This document shows positions 42,618 to 51,698 of a stretch of 64,000 nt of DNA, one piece after another; the stretch's first letter is position 1; each line of letters opens with the position of its first letter. Source of the stretch: Dinoroseobacter sp049801095 (lineage in GTDB: Bacteria; Pseudomonadota; Alphaproteobacteria; Rhodobacterales; Rhodobacteraceae); NCBI RefSeq assembly GCF_049801095.1, contig NZ_JBNAGH010000006.1, positions 1-64,000 of the forward strand. The letters are read 5' to 3'. The notes under the pieces were generated by a model, which saw nothing but the letters and a program-made list of their open reading frames with translations, searched no databases and was not told the origin of the DNA. Position numbers and translations under genes: made by a program.

Positions 42618-43790
42618 ATGGCTCTGATCCCTCCCTCCCCCGGTGCCAATGCACCCCGGTCGCGCAGCCATAATCGGCATGTCATCCTCGGTCAGATCCA
42701 GGCCGCGGGTCCCATGGGGCGCGCGGCCCTCGCCCGCTCCACCGGGCTGAGCACCCAGGCCGTGAGCAATATCATCGCCGATCTGGAGACCGACGGCCTG
42801 CTGGAACCTTGCGGCGCGCGCACGGTCGGGCGAGGCCTGCCGGCGATGCAGTATCAGATCAATCCGGGCGGCGCCTACGCGCTGGGGATCGAGGTGCGCC
42901 AGACCGCCCTTGTCGGCGCGCTTCTGGATCTGGGCGGAGGGGTGCAGGCAACCCAGCGCATGTCCCTGACCGACACTTCGCCCGAGACCATTCTGCCCCT
43001 TGTGAAGAGCCTGAAACAGCGGCTTCTGGCGAGCTGCCCGCGCGCCACCCACAAGCTCTTGGGCGCGGGGCTTGTCATGCCCGGACCCTTTGGCGCGACG
43101 GGGCTCTCCGGGGCCTCGGCGGATCTGACGGGCTGGACGGATATGGATGTGCAGGGCGCGTTCGAGGCCACGCTGGACGGACCGGTCTTTGTTCAGAACG
43201 ATGCCAATGCAGCGGCCATGGCGGAGCGGCTCGGCGGCATCGCCCAAGGGCTGCAGAACTTCGCCTATCTCTATTTCGGCGCGGGGCTCGGGCTGGGGCT
43301 CGTCGCCCATGGTCAACTCATCACCGGCGCCTTTGGCAATGCGGGCGAGATGGGCCAGATCCCCGTTATGACCCCGGAGGGCCCCAGCACGCTGGAGGCC
43401 TGCGCCAGTCGCAACGCGGTTCAAAGCCATCTGGCCAGCGCCGGCCTGCCCGGGGATGAGATCGAGCACCTCGCGCGCCATTACGCGGATGGAACCCCGG
43501 CGCTGCTCTCCTGGATCGACGGGGCCGCGGCGGCGCTGTCGCAGGTTCTTCCCCTGCTGGAGAACCTGTTTGACCCCGAGACCATCCTGCTCGGTGGCGC
43601 CATGCCCGCCGAGATTGTCGAGGCCATGGTCGCACGGATCACCCTCCCGGAGATCTCGGTCGCCAACCGCCCCGACCGCCTGCACCCGCGTCTGCAGGTC
43701 GGCACCTGCGGGCGTCTGACCGCCACGCGCGGGGCCGCTGCCCTTGTGCTCAGCAACGCGCTCTCGCCGCAATTCAGCCTCTCCGCCTGA
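42618..43790 (+). CDS. ROK-family transcriptional regulator
   Basis: A 390-residue NagC/Mlc-like repressor. An N-terminal MarR-like winged helix (AALARSTGLSTQAVSNIIAD) precedes the ROK ASKHA domain with ALGIEVRQTALVGALLDLGG, NDANAAAMAERLGG and the ROK signature region FGAGLGLGLVAHGQL. A zinc-binding cluster, usually CxCGxxGCxE, is reduced to EACAS, so metal binding may be lost. It is divergent from the sugar operon and starts 12 bp before the PIG-L gene's own unit. It probably senses a sugar phosphate made by the operon. Confidence 0.9.
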   Translation: MALIPPSPGANAPRSRSHNRHVILGQIQAAGPMGRAALARSTGLSTQAVSNIIADLETDGLLEPCGARTVGRGLPAMQYQINPGGAYALGIEVRQTALVGALLDLGGGVQATQRMSLTDTSPETILPLVKSLKQRLLASCPRATHKLLGAGLVMPGPFGATGLSGASADLTGWTDMDVQGAFEATLDGPVFVQNDANAAAMAERLGGIAQGLQNFAYLYFGAGLGLGLVAHGQLITGAFGNAGEMGQIPVMTPEGPSTLEACASRNAVQSHLASAGLPGDEIEHLARHYADGTPALLSWIDGAAAALSQVLPLLENLFDPETILLGGAMPAEIVEAMVARITLPEISVANRPDRLHPRLQVGTCGRLTATRGAAALVLSNALSPQFSLSA

Positions 43791-43802
43791 GGAACCGTCG
43801 CC

Positions 43803-46148
43803 ATGCCGACCCCGGACCAGACCCGCATCGCCGCCCAGCGCGCCGTCCCCCGCATTGTCGCGCTCTGGCGCGCCCTACGCCCGCTGCAGACCACCGTCAG
43901 TTTCATGAATTCCGGCGCCCATCCGGATGATGAGATCTCGGATATGCTCGCCGCGCTCAGTTGGCGCGACGGGATCGACCTCAGCTATGTCTGCGCCAAT
44001 CGCGGCGAAGGCGGGCAGAACGATATCGGGACCGAGGCGACCACCGCGCTCGGCACCCTGCGCACCGCCGAGATGGAGCGCGCGGCGGAGGTCCTGCCCC
44101 TGCGGCTCTACTGGCTGTCCGAACATCCCGAGGACGCGATCTTCGATTTCGGCTTCTCGAAATCCGGTGAAGAGACCCTGCGCAACTGGGGGCGCGAGCG
44201 CACTCTGCGCCGCTTCGTCGAGGTCATCCGGGCCGAGATGCCGGATATTCTCTGCACCACCTTTCTTAATGTGCCGGGCCAGCACGGTCATCACCGGGCC
44301 ATGACCCAAGCCGCCCATGAGGTGTTCGATCTGGCCGCAGACCCGAGTTATGCCCCGGAGCTCGGTGCGCCCTGGGAAATCGCAAAGCTCTATCTGCCCG
44401 CCATGTCCGGCGCGGGGCAGGCCTATGACGATGATCTGCCGCCGCCGCCAGCCACCCTGACCGTCCCTGCCGCCGGAACCGATCCGGTGACCGGGTGGGA
44501 CTATGCCCAGATCGGGCAGCAATCGCGCGCCTGTCACCGAACACAAGCCATGGGGCGTTGGGTGCCCAGCGGCGCGGGTCGCGACATTCCCTTGCATCTG
44601 GCCCAGCGGCGGACATCCGGGGCCGATGACACGGTGTCCGCAGGTCTGCCCGCAGCGCTGAACGCCCTCGACAGCGCGGCAAAGGCGGATCTGGCTGAGG
44701 CGGAGGCGCAGATCGCCCGGGCGATGGCCGCTTTCCCGGACCAGACCGTGATCCTGGAGGCGGCCACGGCGGCCCTCACGGCCCTGCGCCGGGCGGCGGA
44801 AGCTCGGAACCCGCCCCGCAGCGCCCACCGGATCGCGCGCAAGATTACCCAGCTTTCGACCCTGATCCGCATCGCGGCTGGGGTTGAGGTGCGGGGGCGT
44901 TGCGACACGGCTCTATTGAACCCGGGCGAGACGACCGATTGGGCGCTAGAGGCCTTTGCGGAGACCGCAGAGATCACGGTCACACCGCATCTGCCCCCGG
45001 ATTGGAGCCAAACCGAAGCGGGCATAGGCCCGGACGCTGAGGCCGCGCCCTCCGACCCCTATCCGCCGATCTTCCTGCCCGACGCGCCCCCCGCCCCGGC
45101 CTTGCGCGTGGTGACCCGCGCGCTTGGGATCGAGAGCGAGAGTTTTCTGCCCTTCGAGACGCCTCCCCTCGTGCAGCCCGCGCGCAGCCTCGTCTGTGAC
45201 GATACACGGATCGTCGTGAACCGCGCAGCGCCGCCAGAAACGATCGAGATCCCCCTGCACGACATCCGTCCCCATGGCGCGCAGGCCGGGATCACCCTGC
45301 CCGAGGGTTGGCAGGCGGAGCCGACGGCCACCGGTCTGCGCGTAGCTCTACCTGCGGATCTGACCGACAGGCTCTATCGCCTGCCCCTGACCCTCGACGG
45401 TGCGCCCGCCCATGAGAGCCAGCTCATCGCCTATGATCATACCGCGCCGCGGCTTCTTTCGCGACCTGCGGAGGTTCAGATCCGCGTGCTGGAGGCCACG
45501 CCCCATACCGGGCGGATCGGCTATATCGGCGGCGGCAATGATCGGGTCGATCATTGGCTGAGCGCTGTCGGGGCGGATGTTACCGCGCTGGAAGATCGCG
45601 AGCTTGGCGATGCCGCGGCACTCGCCCAATACGACACGCTGGTGATCGGGATTTTTGCGATCCGTATGCGGCCCGGTCTGGCCGAGGCGCTGCCCGCGAT
45701 CCACCACTGGGTGGAGGAGGGCGGCACGTTGCTGACCCTCTATCACCGGCCTTGGGACAACTGGGACGCAAGCCGCACGGCGCCCCGTCCGCTGGAGATC
45801 GGGCAACCTTCCTTGCGCTGGCGGGTCACAGATGAGCGGGCGGAGGTCACCCATCTCGTCCCGGATCATCCTTGCCTGACCAGTCCGAACGTGATCGGCC
45901 CAGCCGATTGGGAGGGCTGGCACAAGGAGCGTGGGCTCTATTTCGCCAAGTCATGGGACGCGGCCTATACCCCGCTTCTGGAGATGGCTGACCCGGATGA
46001 GGCCCCCCATCGCGGCGCGCTTCTGGCGGCCGAGATCGGCGCGGGGCGGCATATCCATTGCGCCCTGATCCTGCATCACCAGATGGAGCGTCTGACCCAA
46101 GGCGCGTTCCGGTTGATGATGAACCTGACCGCGCCGCGCCCCCGGTGA
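43803..46148 (+). CDS. Large PIG-L family deacetylase
   Basis: A 781-residue protein, about three times a simple LmbE-type deacetylase. Residues about 35-200 are the zinc deacetylase: AHPDDE near residue 39, NRGEGGQND, and the third ligand HGHH in PGQHGHHRAM. The middle is Ala-rich. The C-terminal 230 residues contain IGYIGGGNDRVDHWLSAVGA and IHHWVEEGGTLLTLYHRPWD, resembling a ThuA/glutamine-amidotransferase-like fold. It should remove an N-acyl group from an amino sugar conjugate. It lies 12 bp after the ROK gene. No signal peptide is seen, so it acts in the cytosol. Confidence 0.85.
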   Translation: MPTPDQTRIAAQRAVPRIVALWRALRPLQTTVSFMNSGAHPDDEISDMLAALSWRDGIDLSYVCANRGEGGQNDIGTEATTALGTLRTAEMERAAEVLPLRLYWLSEHPEDAIFDFGFSKSGEETLRNWGRERTLRRFVEVIRAEMPDILCTTFLNVPGQHGHHRAMTQAAHEVFDLAADPSYAPELGAPWEIAKLYLPAMSGAGQAYDDDLPPPPATLTVPAAGTDPVTGWDYAQIGQQSRACHRTQAMGRWVPSGAGRDIPLHLAQRRTSGADDTVSAGLPAALNALDSAAKADLAEAEAQIARAMAAFPDQTVILEAATAALTALRRAAEARNPPRSAHRIARKITQLSTLIRIAAGVEVRGRCDTALLNPGETTDWALEAFAETAEITVTPHLPPDWSQTEAGIGPDAEAAPSDPYPPIFLPDAPPAPALRVVTRALGIESESFLPFETPPLVQPARSLVCDDTRIVVNRAAPPETIEIPLHDIRPHGAQAGITLPEGWQAEPTATGLRVALPADLTDRLYRLPLTLDGAPAHESQLIAYDHTAPRLLSRPAEVQIRVLEATPHTGRIGYIGGGNDRVDHWLSAVGADVTALEDRELGDAAALAQYDTLVIGIFAIRMRPGLAEALPAIHHWVEEGGTLLTLYHRPWDNWDASRTAPRPLEIGQPSLRWRVTDERAEVTHLVPDHPCLTSPNVIGPADWEGWHKERGLYFAKSWDAAYTPLLEMADPDEAPHRGALLAAEIGAGRHIHCALILHHQMERLTQGAFRLMMNLTAPRPR

Positions 46149-47005
46149 CGACGCCCGCCCAAGCCGCGCCCGCCAGTGACAACCGACGCGGGGGCGGGTG
46201 GCTTCTGGCGGATATGGCGCTCAACATCTGGGCGCTGTCCATCGTCAAGGCCATGGGGCTGGAGGTGCCCGCCGTCCAGCTCGTGCTGATCCGGGCAGGC
46301 GTCGGCCTGATCCTGATGCTGCCGTGGATCTGGCGTGACCGCGTGGCGTTTCGCGGGATCACGGAACTGCCGCTCCATGGGCTGCGCGTCGGGCTCTCGG
46401 CGCTGGCGCTGACCTGTTCCTTCTACGCAATCGCACGGGTGCCCTTCGCACTCTTCACGGCGATGAACTTCACCCGACCTCTGGTCCTGATGGCCATGGC
46501 GGCGCTGCTTTTGGCCGAACCGATCCGGCGGAGCCAATGGGTGGCCGGGCTCGTCTGCCTCTGCGGCGTTGGTATCGCGCTGCAACCCGGGGCGGTGGCC
46601 TATGACCCGGCGCTCTGGGCGCTGGCGGTGACGATCCTCGCGGGCACTGGTGCGGTGATCGTCACCCGGCGGTTGAAGGCCGCGCCGACGGTGGTGCTGA
46701 TGACCTTCTACACAGCCGGGCTGACGCTTGTGCTGGCCCCGGTGGCCGCCTTTCAATGGACCCCGGTCGCGCCCGGGGACTGGCCGACCCTTCTGGCCAT
46801 CGGCGCCTTCGCCCAGGCTGCGCAGTTCTGTTTCCTGCGGGCCCACAAGCTGGGAGAGGCCGGAATGCTCGCCATTCTCGGCTATCTCAGCCTCGTGCTG
46901 ACCACGGCAGTCGGGTTCTTCGTCTTTGACGAGGTGCCGACCCTGTCGCTCCTTGCCGGATCCACCCTGATCGTCGCGGCGAGCCTCTGGGTCCGACTGC
47001 GCTAA
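46145..47005 (+). CDS. EamA/DMT-family transporter
   Basis: A 286-residue membrane protein with ten helices in two EamA repeats (start WLLADMALNIWALSIVKAMG; second repeat from about residue 150). The start is GTG 46145, overlapping the PIG-L stop (GTGA). The frame open to 46058 runs inside the previous gene and is ignored. Drug/metabolite transporters of this type often export amino acids or sugars. Translation coupling suggests it disposes of a product of the deacetylase or the locus. Confidence 0.82.
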   Translation: MTTPAQAAPASDNRRGGGWLLADMALNIWALSIVKAMGLEVPAVQLVLIRAGVGLILMLPWIWRDRVAFRGITELPLHGLRVGLSALALTCSFYAIARVPFALFTAMNFTRPLVLMAMAALLLAEPIRRSQWVAGLVCLCGVGIALQPGAVAYDPALWALAVTILAGTGAVIVTRRLKAAPTVVLMTFYTAGLTLVLAPVAAFQWTPVAPGDWPTLLAIGAFAQAAQFCFLRAHKLGEAGMLAILGYLSLVLTTAVGFFVFDEVPTLSLLAGSTLIVAASLWVRLR

Positions 47006-47086
47006 GCGCCCATTGCAACAGAGCGTCACACAGGCGTGAGAGCCGTTGATTTGCCGGACGCATCCCGGCCCGCTAGCTCAGAGGGC

Positions 47087-47728
47087 ATGACATATCGTGC
47101 CACACTCACCGCCCTCGCCCTTGCCCTGTCCACCCCGGCCTTTGCGGAGCCTGTGCCCTTTGACGGGTCCTGGCGCGAGCAGGGCTTCCTGCGCCTGTTC
47201 ACGAATGACTTCGTGCAAAAGGGCGGATCGCTCGACGTGATCTCCAAGGGGACGGTCTCGCTCCTGTGGCGGGCCGTGCCGACCAGCGCGCGGGATGCGG
47301 GCAAGGCCTCCTGGCAATGGGCCGTGGCCGAGGGTGTGGGCGCAACGGATCTGCGCCGCAAGGGGGGCGATGACCGCAACCTCGCGCTCTATTTCGTCTT
47401 CACCGATGAGGGGACCGCCGCTTCGGTGAACCCGAACTCCGCGCGCAAGCTGCTCAAGGCACCGGGGACCCGGGCGCTGGTTTACGTCTGGGGTGGCGAT
47501 CACGCCAAGAACGCCGTGCTGCCGAGCCCCTATCACCCGAGCCTTGTCACCATCGTCAAGCGCGGGCCGGGCACCGGTCAGTTCGCTGAAAATGTCGATC
47601 TGCGCGCGGATTATCGCAAGGCCTTTGGCGAGGAAGCCCCGGTGCTGATCGGGCTTGGCGTCTCCGCCGATAGTGACGACACGGACGGCAAGATCGCGGC
47701 CCGGGTCAGCAGCCTGCAGTTGAAGTAA
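47087..47728 (+). CDS. DUF3047 periplasmic protein
   Basis: A 213-residue protein with signal peptide (TLTALALALSTPAFA). The rest matches the DUF3047 pattern: VSLLWRAVPTSARDAGKASW, WAVAEGVGATDLRRKGGDD, LALYFVFTDEG, ALVYVWGGDH and a final IGLGVSADSDDTDG. Function unknown; the domain resembles carbohydrate-binding jelly rolls in form only. GAGGG lies 5 bp before ATG 47087. It is followed 40 bp later by the ABC1 kinase gene on the same strand. Confidence 0.8.
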   Translation: MTYRATLTALALALSTPAFAEPVPFDGSWREQGFLRLFTNDFVQKGGSLDVISKGTVSLLWRAVPTSARDAGKASWQWAVAEGVGATDLRRKGGDDRNLALYFVFTDEGTAASVNPNSARKLLKAPGTRALVYVWGGDHAKNAVLPSPYHPSLVTIVKRGPGTGQFAENVDLRADYRKAFGEEAPVLIGLGVSADSDDTDGKIAARVSSLQLK

Positions 47729-47767
47729 CCGCTGGCGGGGGAGCGACTGCGCCCTAGCTCGCCCCCC

Positions 47768-49090
47768 ATGACCAAATATGTCCATGAACCGCGCGGGTTG
47801 CCCGTGCCTAACTCCCGCGCGTCGCGCATGGCGCGGCTCGGCGGGATGGCCGCGGGCGTCGCAGGCTCCATGGCGGTGGCGGGCGGGCGGCAGCTTCTGA
47901 CCGGCAAGAGGCCCAGGCTCGAAGAGCTGCTCTTGACCCCCGGCAATGCCGCCCGGATCACAGCGCAACTTGCACAGATGCGTGGGGCGGCCATGAAGGT
48001 CGGTCAGCTCCTCAGCCTCGAAGCCGGAGATTTTCTGCCCACAGAGCTGGCCGAAGTCCTCGGTCATCTGCGGGCGGATGCGCATTTCATGCCGCCGCAA
48101 CAGCTCGATCAGGTGCTCAAGCGGAACTGGGGGCCGGAGTATCGCCGGAAATTTGCGCGCTTCGATGTCCGCCCCGTGGCCGCCGCGAGCATCGGGCAGG
48201 TCCACCGGGCCCGAACCAAGGACGGGCGCGACGTGGCGCTCAAGATCCAGTATCCCGGCGTCCGCGACAGCATCGACAGCGACGTGCGCAATGTGGCGAG
48301 CCTCTTGCGCATGTCTGGCCTCGTCCCGAAGGAGATCGACCTCGCCCCCCTGATGGAGGAAGCGCGCCGCCAGCTCCATGAGGAGGCGGATTACGGGCGC
48401 GAGGCCGAGATGCTCGCCCGGTTCGGCGCGTTGCTGGAGGGGGATCCGGACTACCTCGTGCCCGCGGGTCAGCCGGATCTGACCACGCCCGACATCCTCG
48501 GGATGGCCTTTGTGGACAGCGTCGCGGTGGAGGATCTGACCGAGGCTGATGCGGAGACGCGGAACCGGGTCGTCTCGGGCCTGATCCGGCTGATGCTGCG
48601 GGAGCTCTTTGAGTTCGGCCTGATGCAGACCGACCCGAATTTCGCCAATTATCGCTACCAGCCCGAGAGCGGTCGTATCGTGCTGCTGGATTTCGGAGCA
48701 TCGCGCGCCTTTGCCCCCGAACTGGTTGCCCAGTACCGCACCCTGATGCGCGCCGGGCTCTCCGGAAACCGCGCCGCGACCCGGGTCGCGATGGAGGATA
48801 TCGGGTTTCTCGAGCCGGACACGGCCCCCAAACACCGCGAGCCGATCCTAGACATGGTCGAGCTGGCCATGGAGCCCCTGCACAGCCCGGACCCGACCGA
48901 CTTTGCCACGACCCCGCTGGTGCGGGAGCTGCGGCAGGCCGGGATGGAGTTTGCCGAGGACTGGGATTTCTGGGTGATCCCGCCCATGGATGCGCTCTAT
49001 CTCCAGCGCAAGATGGGCGGCATGTTTCTGTTGGCCGCCCGCCTGCGCGCCCAGATCGCGATTCGCCCTTTGTTAGAGCCTTATCTCTAG
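47768..49090 (+). CDS. ABC1/UbiB-family atypical kinase
   Basis: A 440-residue protein of the UbiB/ADCK group. The family KxGQ motif is GAAMKVGQLLSLE, the Ala-rich loop VAAASIGQVHRAR, the lysine VALKIQYPG, then QTDPNFANYRY and VLLDFGASRAF as catalytic and metal loops. Such proteins support ubiquinone or other isoprenoid metabolism through an ATPase-like activity. No C-terminal membrane anchor is obvious, so it is closer to the soluble ADCK/ABC1 branch. It converges with the LacI gene, the two stops overlapping by 4 bp. Confidence 0.88.
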   Translation: MTKYVHEPRGLPVPNSRASRMARLGGMAAGVAGSMAVAGGRQLLTGKRPRLEELLLTPGNAARITAQLAQMRGAAMKVGQLLSLEAGDFLPTELAEVLGHLRADAHFMPPQQLDQVLKRNWGPEYRRKFARFDVRPVAAASIGQVHRARTKDGRDVALKIQYPGVRDSIDSDVRNVASLLRMSGLVPKEIDLAPLMEEARRQLHEEADYGREAEMLARFGALLEGDPDYLVPAGQPDLTTPDILGMAFVDSVAVEDLTEADAETRNRVVSGLIRLMLRELFEFGLMQTDPNFANYRYQPESGRIVLLDFGASRAFAPELVAQYRTLMRAGLSGNRAATRVAMEDIGFLEPDTAPKHREPILDMVELAMEPLHSPDPTDFATTPLVRELRQAGMEFAEDWDFWVIPPMDALYLQRKMGGMFLLAARLRAQIAIRPLLEPYL

Positions 49091-50133
49091 GTCGTCTCGC
49101 CCTCAATCAGGCGCAGTGGCAGCGTCGCTGGATCGGGCCGCGTGTCCCCCTCCAGCGCCGCGAGCAGGCTCTCTCCCGCCCTGCGCCCCACCTCGAAACG
49201 CGGGGTCTGGATCGTGGTAAGCCGCGGCGCGATCACCTGGCACATATCGAGCCCGTTGAACCCCGCAAGCGCCAGGTCGTCCGGCACGGACAGCCCCGCC
49301 CCCTGGCAGGCAAAGAGCGCGCCCAGCGCCAGATCGTCATTGGCAAAGACTACGGCGTCGAGATCCGGGGCCATGGCGCGCAGGGTCCCCACAGCCTCGG
49401 CCCCCACGGGCAGGGAAGACGGCTCGGGCGCGATATGCTGGACCAGCGGCGGCAGCCCTGCCGCCTCGATCGCGGCGGCAAGTGCGGCGAGCCGTTTGGC
49501 CGCACGCATGTCCCGCCCGCCCCAGGCGCCGACAAAGCCGATCCGGCGATAGCCCCGCGCGATCAGGTGTTGGGCCATCATCTCCCCCGCCGCGCGCTGG
49601 GAGATTCCGACCGCAAGATCAATCGGCTCCATATCCGTGTCGAGCATCTCGACCACCGGCCCGGAATGGCGCGACAGGAGCTTGCGCGCCCCTTCCGTAT
49701 GCTCTGCCCCGCTCAGGATGACCGCCGACGGGGTCCAGGAGAGGAGATCGCGGAGGATCGTCTCCTCCGTGGCGATGTCATAGCCCGTCATGCCGAGGAC
49801 CGGGCGGAACCGGCTGCCCTGCAGAGCGGCGTCGATCCCGTCGACAATGGGCGGGAACACATGGTTCGACATGGAGGGCACGATCACCGCGATCAGGTCG
49901 CTCGACTGGCCACGCAGGGAGCCCGCGATCCGGTTGCGGCTATAGCCGAGCTCGGACGCGGCGGCCTCGACCTTCGCGCGCAGATCCGCCGAGACATTGG
50001 CCGCGCCGCGCATCACCCGGGACGCCGAAATCAGGCTCACACCCGCCCGGGCGGCCACATGTTTCAGCGTCGGACGAGAGTCCCCATCGGGCACGGCAAG
50101 CTCCAGTTGCAATCGGTGGATGTGGGGAAGCAT
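49087..50133 (-). CDS. LacI-family transcriptional regulator
   Basis: A 348-residue repressor. The HTH is TLKHVAARAGVSLISASRVM, followed by the hinge helix and NRIAGSLRGQSSDLIAVIVP, then a periplasmic-binding-type effector domain. It is divergent from the tctCBA operon and its start is only 20 bp from the first of two TGACAACGTTACCA sites, so it probably represses both. The effector may be the carboxylate taken up. A GTG or ATG slightly downstream would also be possible as the start. Confidence 0.88.
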   Translation of the reverse strand: MLPHIHRLQLELAVPDGDSRPTLKHVAARAGVSLISASRVMRGAANVSADLRAKVEAAASELGYSRNRIAGSLRGQSSDLIAVIVPSMSNHVFPPIVDGIDAALQGSRFRPVLGMTGYDIATEETILRDLLSWTPSAVILSGAEHTEGARKLLSRHSGPVVEMLDTDMEPIDLAVGISQRAAGEMMAQHLIARGYRRIGFVGAWGGRDMRAAKRLAALAAAIEAAGLPPLVQHIAPEPSSLPVGAEAVGTLRAMAPDLDAVVFANDDLALGALFACQGAGLSVPDDLALAGFNGLDMCQVIAPRLTTIQTPRFEVGRRAGESLLAALEGDTRPDPATLPLRLIEGETT

Positions 50134-50152
50134 AGCCCTATAACAGGGTTAT

Positions 50153-50187
50153 TGACAACGTTACCATATGCCGTGACAACGTTACCA
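50153..50187. promoter_or_regulatory. Two LacI-type operators 21 bp apart
   Basis: TGACAACGTTACCA occurs identically at 50153-50166 and 50174-50187. The core AACGTT with central CG is the LacI-family half-site form. Start-to-start distance is 21 bp, two helical turns, so two dimers would bind the same DNA face. They lie between the regulator start (50133) and tctC (50220). Confidence 0.85.
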
Positions 50188-50219
50188 ATCGCAATAATGG
50201 CGATACCAGGGAGGAAGAC

Positions 50220-51176
50220 ATGAAGACTTTGACGCTCTCCGCGCTCCTGAGCGCGACCGTGGCCATGGTGGGAACAGCGGCGCTTGCCGACGACTTCCCG
50301 CAGCGGCCGATCAACCTGATTGCCCCGTTCAACGCGGGTGGCGGCACGGACCTGCTGCTGCGCGGCTTTGCTCCGCATTTCGCCGAAGCCATTGGCGGCG
50401 ACGCGTTCGTGTCGAACATGGCCGGGGGCTCCGGCACTGTGGCGGCGGGCGCGCTGGCCGGGCAGCGGGCGGATGGCTACCAGCTGGGCTATTTCTCGAT
50501 CACCGTCTCGACGATCCAGCCGCAGATCAAGGACGTCCCCTATGACGTGGACAGCTGGACGCCGATCTGCTCGGTCGCGGCCTCGCCGACGCTCCTGTTC
50601 ACCACGGCCTCCAGCCCCTACACCACCATCGAAGAAGCTGTTGCGGCCATCGAGGCGGATCCGGGCAAGCTGATCTACGGCTCCTCGGGTCCGGGCGCGA
50701 TGACCCACCTGACCACCGTGGCGGGTTTTGCCGGTCTGGGTGTGCTCGACAAGCTGAAGCACCTGCCCTTCCAGGGCTCCGGCCCCGCCGTGCAGGCCAT
50801 GGCCGCAGGCACCATTCAGTTCTTCGGCGATACCGAGATCCTGATGACCCGCGGCGATTTCCGTCCGCTGATGGTCTTCAATGACGAACGGCTCGAGAAC
50901 TACCCGGATGTGCCCACCGCCGCCGAGGCCGGGATCGAAGCGCCCCTGAACGAGCTCTATCTCTGGGGTGGCCTCTTTGCGCCCGCCGGTGTTGAGCCCG
51001 AGGTTGTCGCCAAGCTTGAGGCTGCCTGCGAGACGGCTGTGAACTCGGACGGGTTCCAGGAGTTCGCGACCAACACCTCCACCGTGATCAACTATCGCGG
51101 TTCCGAGGAGTTCGAAGCGTTCTTCCGGGCGCAATACGAGTCCAATGGCGCGCTGATCGAAGCCGCGGGCCTCTAA
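50220..51176 (+). CDS. tctC: Tripartite tricarboxylate transporter substrate-binding protein
   Basis: A 318-residue periplasmic binding protein of the Bug/TctC family: signal peptide ending GTAALADD, FPQRPINLIAPFNAGGGTDL as the ligand loop, and AGGSGTVAAGALAGQRADGY. It captures a carboxylate for TctAB. GGGAGGAAG precedes ATG. It is the first gene of the operon, controlled by LacI-type sites directly upstream. Confidence 0.92.
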   Translation: MKTLTLSALLSATVAMVGTAALADDFPQRPINLIAPFNAGGGTDLLLRGFAPHFAEAIGGDAFVSNMAGGSGTVAAGALAGQRADGYQLGYFSITVSTIQPQIKDVPYDVDSWTPICSVAASPTLLFTTASSPYTTIEEAVAAIEADPGKLIYGSSGPGAMTHLTTVAGFAGLGVLDKLKHLPFQGSGPAVQAMAAGTIQFFGDTEILMTRGDFRPLMVFNDERLENYPDVPTAAEAGIEAPLNELYLWGGLFAPAGVEPEVVAKLEAACETAVNSDGFQEFATNTSTVINYRGSEEFEAFFRAQYESNGALIEAAGL

Positions 51177-51242
51177 GACAAACGCAGTTGGCGCGTCCGG
51201 ACCTCTCCGGGCGCGGCGCTTTCTTGCTCGGGGAGGGGCGGG

Positions 51243-51698
51243 ATGACGCGTATGCTGACCGAAAGATCGGTCGTCTCAGTGATCTTGTTGCTGGTGGGGG
51301 CGGGGCTGATGCTCAGCACCTTCGGCCTGCAATTCGCGGATCTGGGCGGTGCGTTCAGCCCCATGTTCTTCCCCCGGATCGTGCTGATGATGTGGGTGGC
51401 GCTCGCCCTGCTCAACGTGATGAGCGACGTCATGGCCCAGAGCGCGTCGAAACCGATCCGGCTGGGCACGGTCGCGGTGATCTCGGTGGCCTTCGTGGCC
51501 TATGTGATCCTGCTGCCGAAGCTTGGGTTTTTCCTCTGCTCCGTACCGCTCGCCTTCGGGATGCTCTGGGTGCTGGAGGTGCGCAATCCGCTGGCCCTTG
51601 CGGGGATCTCCCTTGGGGTGCCCGGCGGGCTTGTGCTCCTGTTCAACCACATTCTGACCATGCCCCTGCCGGTCTCGCCATTTGTCTGGTGGCTCTGA
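51243..51698 (+). CDS. tctB: Tripartite tricarboxylate transporter small membrane subunit
   Basis: A 151-residue membrane protein with four helices (VVSVILLLVGAGLMLSTFGL, FFPRIVLMMWVALALLNVM, VAVISVAFVAYVILLPKLGF, ALAGISLGVPGGLVLLFNHI). The DUF1468/TctB domain. The gene ends one base before tctA. Confidence 0.88.
   Translation: MTRMLTERSVVSVILLLVGAGLMLSTFGLQFADLGGAFSPMFFPRIVLMMWVALALLNVMSDVMAQSASKPIRLGTVAVISVAFVAYVILLPKLGFFLCSVPLAFGMLWVLEVRNPLALAGISLGVPGGLVLLFNHILTMPLPVSPFVWWL

Noticed and set aside
47078..48835. 585-residue minus-strand frame across the DUF3047 and ABC1 kinase genes
   Set aside because: It is a shadow of both plus-strand genes, whose signal peptide and kinase motifs are clear.
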